Origin: Polaromonas jejuensis NBRC 106434
GTDB taxonomy: Bacteria > Pseudomonadota > Gammaproteobacteria > Burkholderiales > Burkholderiaceae_C
Assembly: GCF_001598235.1 (NCBI RefSeq)
Contig: NZ_BCYO01000003.1
Span: 292,760 to 356,759 of the forward strand
DNA: 64,000 bases
Direction: 5' to 3'
Notes under the pieces: generated by a model
Told to the model about the DNA's origin: nothing
Databases searched by the model: none
What the model saw: the letters and a program-made list of their open reading frames with translations, nothing else
Program-made: the position numbers and the translations under genes
Part shown: one piece after another, positions 56,988 to 64,000 of the stretch
How the letters are laid out: each line of letters begins with the position of its first letter
How positions within the stretch are numbered: position 1 is the stretch's first letter

Positions 56988-57720
56988 CTTAGTCATGAAC
57001 CTCAAACTCATAATTCGCCACAAATTAGTTCTTTATGTCGCCAGATTTCATAAAACCAAGCGTTTTCCCTATTGTTGTCACTGGAGCGCCTGGGCGGGAC
57101 GGGGGAGCCTTGCGGGCTTGGCCGACAGCGACGACCTGCGTGCACGCGCCCAGGACTGGCTGCGCGAGGTTCGAGCCGGTGGACATCGGCTCGCATGCGC
57201 TGATGTTTACATCGAACTTCGCGCCGCTCGTGCATCTGGACGACCACCCGGAAGAACACAGCTTCGCCCTCAAGCTGCAAATCAGCCTGCCCTCCACCGT
57301 GGAAGCCTTCGTGCGCGAGCAGCGGCCCGGGTGCGAGCGCGTCGAGCCGTGCCAAGATGGCAAGCAGGTTGTCGTGCAAAGCGGCTGGACACCCCGTGGC
57401 CGACGGCTGCACTCCCGGGCGACGGCAATCGCGTCGTGTCGCTCGACTAGCACGCGAAGGAAACACGAATGCGCCCATCGATCACACCATGATTGCTGAC
57501 ATTCACACCGATGCTCACCGATGGTCATCGCGTGTCGAGCGGCGCAGGCGGTAGCGTGAAAGCTGTTCGGGCTGCAGGCTGAGCACCGGCGAGTGGTTGA
57601 GATAGGGGCTTTTGCGAAACATCCTACGTGCCTCCGGCCAAGTGGCATCAAGCAAGACAAAGAGCGGCCGTTTTCCGGGGAGCTACGTGGCTGAAGGTCA
57701 GCGAGAGCGGGAATGATCAG
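56988..57720. other. Stretch with overlapping ORFs of unclear reality
   Basis: Frames are open on both strands. The plus-strand segment about 57,140-57,400 (SHALMFTSNFAPLVHLDDHP, EEHSFALKLQISLPSTVEAF) reads most like protein, and a neighbouring frame upstream reads ADSDDLRARAQDWLREV, so this may be a frameshifted gene. No family recognised. Confidence 0.3.
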
Positions 57721-57846
57721 ATGAACAAGGATGAAGTCGCCCTAGCCATGAAGTGGCAAAAGGCGCCAGACGTGGCTAAGCACGCCGGCTTTTGCTCGCT
57801 GGGCGAATCGGACGAAGCGTACTTTGAAGTGAAGCTCGACCGTTGA
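57721..57846 (+). CDS. Possible very small protein
   Basis: ATG 57721 gives 41 residues (MNKDEVALAMKWQKAPDVAK and on to FEVKLDR), charged and soluble. No clear ribosome site and no recognised family; it may be the end of a lost gene. Confidence 0.25.
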   Translation: MNKDEVALAMKWQKAPDVAKHAGFCSLGESDEAYFEVKLDR

Positions 57847-57873
57847 CTTTTGGCTTGCCCGGGCTCTTGAATC

Positions 57874-58218
57874 ATGACGCGCTCCAAAATTATTTTGCTA
57901 CGATGCAGCATGCTTGAATTACTTGACACCGGCCGAATGGCGCACAAGGTAGGTAAATGGCGCGGTGCGGTAGCCATCGCTTATGCTTTTGGACTGGCCA
58001 TTGGTGCAACCTTGATCGACAAGCTTACCGATCTGGTTCCCACTATCGGTAAGGCGGTCGTCACTACAGGCACAAGTAACCCCTTGGTATGGATTGCTGT
58101 AGGGCTCGACGTTGCAGCTATGTTGCTGGCGTTGTTTGGGACCTGGCAACTTTACAGAGACTTCGAGCATGGCGACTACCAAGAGGAAGCTGAGCGCTAC
58201 AAGCGCGAAGGCTGGTAA
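57874..58218 (+). CDS. Small membrane protein
   Basis: 114 residues (102 from the in-frame ATG at 57910). Two hydrophobic segments: GAVAIAYAFGLAIGATLI and LVWIAVGLDVAAMLLALFG, followed by a charged tail RDFEHGDYQEEAERYKRE. Family not recognised. Small two-helix proteins are common cargo in mobile regions. Confidence 0.5.
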   Translation: MTRSKIILLRCSMLELLDTGRMAHKVGKWRGAVAIAYAFGLAIGATLIDKLTDLVPTIGKAVVTTGTSNPLVWIAVGLDVAAMLLALFGTWQLYRDFEHGDYQEEAERYKREGW

Positions 58219-58252
58219 GACAGCGAAATCGGTGTACGGTAGGCTCGTTCGT

Positions 58253-59362
58253 TCATTCTTCAAGGCCCCGTCTGTCGCCTATATTTCGGACTGCTGAGTA
58301 AGAGGCAAAGGCTTGAGTGTTTACGGTATGCCCGTCATCAAACCGCAAAACTCGCTCAGGCCATTGCAATGCAGCCAGCTTGAAGTCCTGCCCCACAACG
58401 GTACCGGCCTTGCGCTCCGTCCAGCGCCCTCCCGCAGAAAAGTCCACGCAAAACACATTGCCCCGTTTGCCGTGCCAAGCATAGGGGTGGGTGTTCTCAA
58501 ACAGGTCTGGATCGCCTTTCCCTATGGCCGCACGGTCAATCTTGTTGACCCGGCGCCAGTAGTGCCCGATGACCACAGCAATATCGTCCTGGTACTCATC
58601 CCACCACTGCACCCGATTCACGAACCGCCACTTCCCACTGGCATAGAACGGCGTAGTTCCCTTGCGCTCCACCCCTGAGGTCAACACCTTCAGCGGATTC
58701 ATCATCTGTTTGCTGGCGTCAAAGTCGGCCAGCGCGTGCATAAACGGTGGCTCCCGGTGTCTGTTCTCCAGGCCATGCTCCCAGCGTTCAAGTTCCGCTG
58801 TCATGCGCTGCTCCATCTGGTTTTCCGCAGCCTGGCGCTTTGACTCGTTTTCCCAAGCGTCATAGCGTTCCCGCACACTGCCCATGGGCAGCGTACGCGC
58901 TATGGCAATTTCATCCGCTTGCCACGCCGCGTGAATCACCCGCAAGTCATCCCGCTCCAGCCCGATAGGCAGGGAGGACAGAAACGCCACGATCCGGGCC
59001 CGCTCTTCAGGGCTCGGCCGGTGGTAGGGGGCGTACTTCTCATGGTCCTTCTCCTCACGGGCATCAAAGAACCAGCCAGCCCCATCCTTGGCGTCTTCGC
59101 GCAGCAGGTTGATTTCATGGTTCCCCAGAACCGCCACGGCACGGCCGGAACTCACCAGTTTTTGCACCAACGCAAGAACGGCTGGGCTGTTGGGACCACG
59201 GTCACAGAAGTCGCCAACGAACACCAGGGTGCGCTCCTGCGGGTGATGACCTTGGCCGTCGTACCCCAAGTGGCCCAGCAAATTGACCAAGGCCTCATAT
59301 TCGCCATGGATGTCACCCACGATGTCCAGCGGACCGACAGGAAGGGCTTGAATCAGACTCAT
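58253..59362 (-). CDS. Calcineurin-like (PPP-type) metallophosphatase
   Basis: 369 residues. All dimetal motifs are intact: GDIHG, GDFCDRGPN, GNHE, and later VIHAAW and a GHYW His. The layout resembles bacterial serine/threonine or dinucleoside-polyphosphate phosphatases. A charged coiled segment lies at about 195-225. Bases 58959-59026 (encoding PSPEERARIVAFLSSLPIGL) are exactly duplicated at 38361-38428 in the scar near tRNA-Pro. Substrate unknown. Confidence 0.88.
   Translation of the reverse strand: MSLIQALPVGPLDIVGDIHGEYEALVNLLGHLGYDGQGHHPQERTLVFVGDFCDRGPNSPAVLALVQKLVSSGRAVAVLGNHEINLLREDAKDGAGWFFDAREEKDHEKYAPYHRPSPEERARIVAFLSSLPIGLERDDLRVIHAAWQADEIAIARTLPMGSVRERYDAWENESKRQAAENQMEQRMTAELERWEHGLENRHREPPFMHALADFDASKQMMNPLKVLTSGVERKGTTPFYASGKWRFVNRVQWWDEYQDDIAVVIGHYWRRVNKIDRAAIGKGDPDLFENTHPYAWHGKRGNVFCVDFSAGGRWTERKAGTVVGQDFKLAALQWPERVLRFDDGHTVNTQAFASYSAVRNIGDRRGLEE
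58959..59026. repeat. 68-bp segment shared with 38361-38428
   Basis: Exact match, same orientation on the plus strand, to the segment beside the YqaJ pseudogene. Here it is an ordinary part of the phosphatase reading frame, so this copy is the parental context. Confidence 0.9.
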
Positions 59363-59564
59363 GGAAATCTTCCTTTTTGATCAATTTTGAATTCCCGGGC
59401 GATACCCCTGCAGTAAATATGCCCCGTTTCTGGCAGTGAAGTGTGTCTTCAAGCGCATGTCCTCTTCGTCTTTATCGGCTTTTGCCAGGGCGTGGCGGTT
59501 CTCGTACATAGGCCAAAGACGGATTCCAGATTTTTTCAGGCATATATAACCAACGTGTACTAGA

Positions 59565-59775
59565 GGCTCAGTTGCTGGCTGGCAGGCTCCTGCACGACTG
59601 CCGCACGAGCAATTTCGGCACTTGCGAGCTCACGCGTCAAGAACAGGTCGTAAGCGCTTCCCTTGCCAACCGCGATGCGGTTTCCCTTGCGGTCCACTTC
59701 TTCGTCAGATTGCGGCGGAGAATCGACGCGCACGAGGTAGCGCTCCGCCAGAAGCGGACGTGCTTTGGTTCATGT
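59565..59775 (-). pseudogene. Family 3 extracellular solute-binding protein, internal fragment
   Basis: Minus-strand frame without start: LLAERYLVRVDSPPQSDEEV, DRKGNRIAVGKGSAYDLFLT, RELASAEIARAAV. This is the hinge/second-lobe region of an amino-acid-type binding protein (the xIAVGKGSAYDLxLxR motif). Both ends are missing. The rest of 59,380-59,564 holds no recognisable gene. Confidence 0.6.
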
Positions 59776-59796
59776 TTTCCGCAAGCGAAGTCAGTT

Positions 59797-60759
59797 TTAG
59801 TCGACTTTGATGTTGCGCGCCTTCACGAGCAATCCGACCCGGTTTGTTTCACCCTGCACGAACTTCGAAAATTCTTCAGGCGTAGTGCCGGCGGGCTCCA
59901 GGCCGAGCTGCAAAAGCTTGTCCTTGACCTTGGGCTCGCTCACTGCGGTTTGAATGGCCTTGCCAAGCCGCTGCACGATCTCGGGCGGTGTTCCCTTGGG
60001 CAGGAACACGCCGTTCCACTCCACGACGTTGTACCCGGGCAACCCTGCTTCGGCGAGCGTCGGCGTATCCGGCAGTCCGGGTACCCGCCTGGCAGAGCTG
60101 ACAGCCAGAGCCCGGAGCTTGCCGGACTTGACGTAGCTCAGCGTCGAGGCGACGTTACCGAAGTACGCTGATACCTGTTCGCCCATCACATCCGTCAACG
60201 CCGGAGCGCCGCCTTTGTAAGGCACATGCATCAGGTTGAGCTTCGCCTGTTCATTCAATGCCTCACCTGCGAGATGCGAGCCAGTGCCGCCGCCGGCAGA
60301 CGCAAAGCTCAGCTTGCCAGGGTGTTTACGAGAGAAGTCGAGGAACTCCGCCACCGTCTTGTAGGGGGCACTGACGGGCACCACCAGAATCTGCGGTGCG
60401 GTGGCAACCAGTGCGACCGGGATAAAGTCCTTCGCCGCGTCGAACGGCAGCTTCCGCAGTGAAGGGTTGACCGAAAACGCCGAGGCGTCATAGAGGACGG
60501 TGTAGCCATCCGCCGCCGCCTTGGCCACGTTGTCGGCGCCGATCACACCGCCCGCGCCGGGCTTGTTGTCGATGATGATCTGCTGGCCCAGCCCGATGCT
60601 CATCTGCTGGGCGACGATGCGTGCCGTGTTGTCGGCACCGCCGCCCGCGGCATAGGGAACGACCATGCGGATCGGCTTTTCCGGCCAGGCCGCCCAGCCC
60701 AGAAGGGGCAGGCACGTGGCGAGGGTGCCGACGATGGTGTGCAGGATGTGTTTTTTCAT
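59797..60759 (-). CDS. Bug/TTT-family periplasmic receptor
   Basis: 320 residues. Sec signal (MKKHILHTIVGTLATCLPLL) cut near GWAAWPEKP, then RMVVPYAAGGGADNTARIV, IDNKPGAGGVIGADN, ADGYTVLYDASAF and MHVPYKGGAPALTDVMG. Orphan receptor. Overlaps the amidohydrolase gene by 4 bases, so it is translated with it as last gene of the operon. Confidence 0.93.
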   Translation of the reverse strand: MKKHILHTIVGTLATCLPLLGWAAWPEKPIRMVVPYAAGGGADNTARIVAQQMSIGLGQQIIIDNKPGAGGVIGADNVAKAAADGYTVLYDASAFSVNPSLRKLPFDAAKDFIPVALVATAPQILVVPVSAPYKTVAEFLDFSRKHPGKLSFASAGGGTGSHLAGEALNEQAKLNLMHVPYKGGAPALTDVMGEQVSAYFGNVASTLSYVKSGKLRALAVSSARRVPGLPDTPTLAEAGLPGYNVVEWNGVFLPKGTPPEIVQRLGKAIQTAVSEPKVKDKLLQLGLEPAGTTPEEFSKFVQGETNRVGLLVKARNIKVD

Positions 60760-61661
60760 GAGGGAGTCTCCGTTGAATTGATGGCAGGAAAGTCGTAGAG
60801 CGACGCCGGGTTCTGGACCAGCACGCGGTGGCGCGTGGCCTCGTCAGGAATCCAGAGGGTGAGCAAGTCGAAGAGCACGGCGTCGTCGGGCTTGGCCGTG
60901 GGCTCGGTCGAGTGGGGCCAGTCGCTGCCCCAGACGAGGCGCTCGGACGCAGCGCGGACCCAGCCCTGAGCGATGGGGTCCACGTCGGCATAGCCACCCG
61001 CCGCGCCGACCTGCGAGTCGAGGTAGGCGCCCGACAGCTTGATCCATGTGCGGCCGTTCTCCAGAAGCCGCAGCACGATGGCACGCGCCGGATCGGCGGG
61101 GCCCGCAGGCAGGGGCAGACGCGCCATGTGGTCGAAGACGATGGTGCAGGGAAGACGTTCAAGCATGGCGGCATGTTCGACAATTTGCCGCGCATTCCAG
61201 TGCAATTGCAGGTGCCAGCCCAGTGCGTGCACGCGGCGTGCCAGCGGCTCGACCATGCCGAATTCGGTCACGGCGTTGGTGGGCGTGTACAGGGTGAAGC
61301 GGATGCCCCGGATGCCGCCCTCGTGCAATCGTTCGAGTTCGTCATCTGTCACGTCCGGGCGCACGACCGCGACCCCGCGGCTCGCATCACGACCCAGGGC
61401 GCGGATCGCCGCCAGCGTGACGCGGTTGTCGGTACCGTGGACGCGCGGCTGCACGATGACCGTACGCTGCGTCCGGATGCGTTGCTGCAGCAGCAGGTAG
61501 TCCTCAACGGTCGCATCGTCGACCATGGCTTGCGGCGAGCCGAACATGGGGAAGCGGCGATCGTAAATGTGCATGTGGGCATCGCATGCGCCGTCGGGAG
61601 CCGGCGTTGCCGGCTTCCCGGTGCCGCTGCTGTTGGGGTACACACAGCGCAAGCGCATCAA
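60756..61661 (-). CDS. Amidohydrolase-family hydrolase (2-pyrone-4,6-dicarboxylate lactonase-like)
   Basis: 301 residues. TIM-barrel metallohydrolase: DAHMHIYDRRFPMFG near the start (metal-binding HxH), QPRVHGTDN, IRFTLYTP, WHLQLHWNARQI, VFDHMARLPLPAG, KLSGAYLDS and the late WGSDWPHST with catalytic Asp. This is the PDC-lactonase-like branch, which opens lactones of dicarboxylates. Overlaps both neighbours by 4 bases each. Confidence 0.9.
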   Translation of the reverse strand: MMRLRCVYPNSSGTGKPATPAPDGACDAHMHIYDRRFPMFGSPQAMVDDATVEDYLLLQQRIRTQRTVIVQPRVHGTDNRVTLAAIRALGRDASRGVAVVRPDVTDDELERLHEGGIRGIRFTLYTPTNAVTEFGMVEPLARRVHALGWHLQLHWNARQIVEHAAMLERLPCTIVFDHMARLPLPAGPADPARAIVLRLLENGRTWIKLSGAYLDSQVGAAGGYADVDPIAQGWVRAASERLVWGSDWPHSTEPTAKPDDAVLFDLLTLWIPDEATRHRVLVQNPASLYDFPAINSTETPS

Positions 61662-62854
61662 GCACCCAAGAGGTCTGGCGATTTCTTCGATGCCAGCACC
61701 AGTGCCGTGTGTTGGCCCAGTGTCGGCGCAGCGAAAGGTTCGGGTCCCGGGGTACGGTCGAACTGGATCGGACGCGTGAAGCCGCGATAGGAGCCCAGCG
61801 TCGGGTGCGCGAAGGTCGCCACCATGCCCTCGGCCAGCACCTGCGGGTTGTCGAACATGTCCTCGACCGTGCGCGCGGCGGCGCAGGGTACCGCTTCACC
61901 GAACCATTCCTCCCATTCGAGCGCGGTGCGTACGGCCAGCGCTTCGTGCAGCTTCGGCACGATCTCCGCAAAGCGCTGTGCTCGTTTGCGCACCGTGTCG
62001 TAGCGCTCGTCGTCCGCAAGGTCGGGAAGGCCGACTTTTTCGCACAGTGCCCTCCAGAAATGGGGCGTGTTGGCCGAAATGTAGAGGTAGCCCTCCCGGG
62101 TAGGGTGGATGCCGGTGATGCCACCGGATCGCATGTCGCGTCCGATGTCTTTGGGCTCGCCCTCGGCCCACACCATGCGTGCCGATTGCATGGTGAGCGC
62201 GGCGCGCAGCAGCGACACACCGACGAACTGGCCTTTGCCACTTCTTTCCCGCTCGTACAGCGCCGAGGCGACGCCTGCGGCCACGAGTGCCGATGCGTAG
62301 TAGTCGACCACGGACCCGTAGAGGATCTCCGGTGGCCCGCCGCGCTTGCCCTGCAGCGCGCACATGCCGGTCATGGTCTGCAGCACCTGGTCGTAACCCG
62401 CCTTTTCTTTCAGCGGACCGGACTCGCCGTAGCCCGTGACGCTGCAATAGATCAGGCGCGGATTGATGGCCTTCAACTGCTCGTAAGCGATTCCCAGGCG
62501 CGGCGGCACGTTGGGCCGGAAATTGTGAACCAGCACGTCGGCCGTGCGCACCAGTGCCATCAGCGCCGCATGGTCGCCCGCTTGTTTGAGGTCCAGCACG
62601 ACGCCCAGCTTGCTGCGGTTGACGCCGATGAAAGCTCGGCTCTCGGCTTCCAGGGTCGATGGGTATTTCCGAAGGTTGTCCCCGTTGGGCGGCTCGATCT
62701 TGATGACCTCTGCACCTTGGTCGGCCAGCAGCGAGCAACCGTAAGGCCCGGCGATGTAGGCGCTGAGGTCAAGCACGCGCAAGCCGCTCAGAGGCCCTTT
62801 GGGGCCGCTGCGTTCGGGCAGCGGGACGCCAGCGCCGCGGGTGGTGGAATTCAT
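61658..62854 (-). CDS. CaiB/BaiF (family III) CoA-transferase
   Basis: 398 residues from ATG 62854 (GAGGAG upstream); the open frame to 62926 lacks a ribosome site. Family III features: LSGLRVLDLSAYIAGPYG, DQGAEVIKIEPPNGDNLRKY, NFRPNVPPRLGI, CSVTGYGESGPL and Asp155 in AGYDQVLQ. It would activate a carboxylic acid as its CoA ester, perhaps the acid produced by the downstream lactonase-like hydrolase. Confidence 0.92.
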   Translation of the reverse strand: MNSTTRGAGVPLPERSGPKGPLSGLRVLDLSAYIAGPYGCSLLADQGAEVIKIEPPNGDNLRKYPSTLEAESRAFIGVNRSKLGVVLDLKQAGDHAALMALVRTADVLVHNFRPNVPPRLGIAYEQLKAINPRLIYCSVTGYGESGPLKEKAGYDQVLQTMTGMCALQGKRGGPPEILYGSVVDYYASALVAAGVASALYERERSGKGQFVGVSLLRAALTMQSARMVWAEGEPKDIGRDMRSGGITGIHPTREGYLYISANTPHFWRALCEKVGLPDLADDERYDTVRKRAQRFAEIVPKLHEALAVRTALEWEEWFGEAVPCAAARTVEDMFDNPQVLAEGMVATFAHPTLGSYRGFTRPIQFDRTPGPEPFAAPTLGQHTALVLASKKSPDLLGA

Positions 62855-62864
62855 GGAAATCTCC

Positions 62865-63854
62865 TCAGTCTGCGGTGATGTTTTGCTGCTTGGCCAGTTT
62901 TTTCCAGCGCTCGACATCGTCTGCAATCACAGTTGCGAATTGCGCCGGCGTGAGTTGCATGGCAATCGCGCCTTCCCTCAAGAAGTTGGCCGCGATCGCG
63001 GGCTTGGCCAGCGTCTGGTTCACGGCGCTGTTGAGCTTGTTCACGATGTCGGGCGGCGTGCCGGCTGGCGCCAGCAAACCCCACCACAGTTCAAACTCGT
63101 AGCCCGGTACGGCCGTCGCCATGGGCGTGAGATCGGGTGCGATCGGGCTGGGTTTCAGGCTGGTGATTCCGACGGCGCGGACCCGCCCGGCGCGCACCAT
63201 CGGCAGCAGCGAGGGGCCGCTGGAGACCAGCAACTGCGTCTGGTTGCCGATCAGGTCGGTGACCGCCGGTCCCATACCGCGATACGGCACATGCGTGATG
63301 AACATGCTGCCGACCTTGGCTTTGAGCAGTTCTGTGCCGAACTGGTTGACGCTGCCGGCGCCCGAGGAGGCGTAGTTGTACTTGCCAGGTTTCGATTTGA
63401 TGGCAGCAATCAGCTCTGCCGGTGTCTTCGCCGGGAACTCGTTGTTGACGGCGACAATGAATGGCCCCTTGGCGAACATCGCCACCGGGGCGAAGCTCTG
63501 GGTCGGATCGAAAGGGAGCTTGGACTGGATCGCCGCGTTCGTCGTCATGCTGGACGACACCGCCACCAGCGTGTAGCCGTCGGGGGCGGCCTTGGCGACC
63601 TGGCCGGTACCGGTGTTGCCGCTGGCACCGGGCCGGTTATCGATGATCACCGGCTGCTTGAGTTGCTCGCCTAGTTCCTTCGCGATCTGGCGTGCAAACG
63701 TGTCGTTCGATCCACCCGCCGGATAGGGCACCACGATCGTGATCGGTTTCGAGGGATAGCCTGCCTGCGCGAACACAGCGCCAGGCAGCAGGCTGGCGCC
63801 GGTGAGCGCGGCCAGCACGAACTTTCGAAGTGAAGGGCTTGCGAGTATTTGCAT
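62865..63854 (-). CDS. Bug/TTT-family periplasmic receptor
   Basis: 329 residues from ATG 63854 (ggagacaacc upstream). Sec signal ending AVFAQA at about 30; mature part YPSKPITIVVPYPAGGSNDT, IDNRPGASGNTGTGQ, PDGYTLVAVSSSM and HVPYRGMGPAVTDLIGN. First gene of the four-gene operon, 10 bases before the CaiB gene. Two different Bug receptors flank one pair of enzymes, so they may bind substrate and a related compound. Confidence 0.93.
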   Translation of the reverse strand: MQILASPSLRKFVLAALTGASLLPGAVFAQAGYPSKPITIVVPYPAGGSNDTFARQIAKELGEQLKQPVIIDNRPGASGNTGTGQVAKAAPDGYTLVAVSSSMTTNAAIQSKLPFDPTQSFAPVAMFAKGPFIVAVNNEFPAKTPAELIAAIKSKPGKYNYASSGAGSVNQFGTELLKAKVGSMFITHVPYRGMGPAVTDLIGNQTQLLVSSGPSLLPMVRAGRVRAVGITSLKPSPIAPDLTPMATAVPGYEFELWWGLLAPAGTPPDIVNKLNSAVNQTLAKPAIAANFLREGAIAMQLTPAQFATVIADDVERWKKLAKQQNITAD

Positions 63855-63904
63855 GGTTGTCTCCAGGTTTTTCAAGAACGGGTTCAGAGGCTGAGAGTTT
63901 TTCG

Positions 63905-63958
63905 AAGCGGCGGTATTTCCTCCCTCGCCCCTTTGGGGAGAGGGTTGGGGTGAGGGGC
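63905..63958. repeat. CCCTC/GAGGG-type dispersed repeat
   Basis: CCTCGCCCCTTTGGGGAGAG followed by GGTTGGGGTGAGGGG. CGCCCC-TTT-GGGGAG forms a stem. This CCCTCACCCCAACCCTC-type sequence is a common dispersed element in proteobacteria. Confidence 0.6.
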
Positions 63959-63988
63959 CGCGCGCCCCGGTCGTGGCCACTCACCGGC

Positions 63989-64000
63989 CCCCCCCCCCCC
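63989..64000. other. Terminal poly-C run
   Basis: The window ends in at least ten consecutive C directly after a repeat. It has no coding context and looks like a contig-end or base-calling artefact. Confidence 0.6.

Overview
The window is a 64 kb piece of a beta-proteobacterial chromosome. It is GC-rich, contains four Bug/TTT-type periplasmic receptors, and has the order thrS-infC-rpmI-rplT-pheS-pheT-ihfA-merR-like-tRNA-Pro. Short repeats with a CTAT...ATAG core lie between and inside genes. Together these point to Comamonadaceae, probably near Polaromonas, Rhodoferax or Variovorax; this is inference from sequence style, not a database match. The window opens inside a LysR gene and ends in a run of C that looks like a contig edge.

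1-12.7 kb: end of a LysR gene, then an AraC regulator with a truncated aldo/keto reductase, an exported alpha/beta hydrolase, an intact aldo/keto reductase, a DHA2-type exporter and a cupin resembling cupin hydroxynitrile lyases. Next come a DUF2889 protein, a bifunctional penicillin-binding protein, an HxlR regulator divergent from a SnoaL-like protein and an SDR enzyme, a glutaredoxin-like protein without cysteine, and lgt. 12.8-21.1 kb: a large patatin/DUF3376 protein, then a malonate operon (GntR regulator, malonyl-CoA decarboxylase, orphan receptor, crotonase-family protein, malonyl-CoA synthetase) behind a perfect 16-bp palindrome.

21.1-29.2 kb: a universal stress protein, a putrescine ABC transporter (potFGHI) with an internal terminator, an EamA permease, a gamma-glutamylcyclotransferase and isocitrate lyase. 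29.3-37.9 kb is the translation block. thrS is preceded by a possible Thr-rich leader peptide and an intrinsic terminator, infC starts with ATC, and a hairpin-rich 270-nt leader precedes rpmI-rplT.

38-47 kb: downstream of tRNA-Pro lies a mosaic scar holding a broken YqaJ recombinase and a 68-bp copy of part of a phosphatase gene found 20 kb away. Then follow dctA and a cluster (fumarase/ASL-type lyase, CitE-like lyase, CaiB transferase, MaoC-type hydratase, Bug receptor, divergent LysR) that looks built to convert a C4/C5 unsaturated dicarboxylate through CoA thioesters. 47-59.8 kb is accessory and partly decayed: IS3 remnant, FAD oxidoreductase, 5'-truncated chemotaxis transducer, broken binding-protein and fur genes, a lower-GC dehydratase/ornithine-cyclodeaminase pair with a bicupin, truncated aminotransferase and hydroxyacid dehydrogenase genes, several unrecognised ORFs and a metallophosphatase. 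59.8-63.9 kb is one minus-strand operon: receptor, CaiB transferase, amidohydrolase, receptor.

The observations most worth following are the candidate thrS attenuator, the L35/L20 leader, the small repeat family that also sits in frame inside proteins, the CoA-dicarboxylate cluster, and the mosaic between the tRNA-Pro scar and the distant phosphatase.
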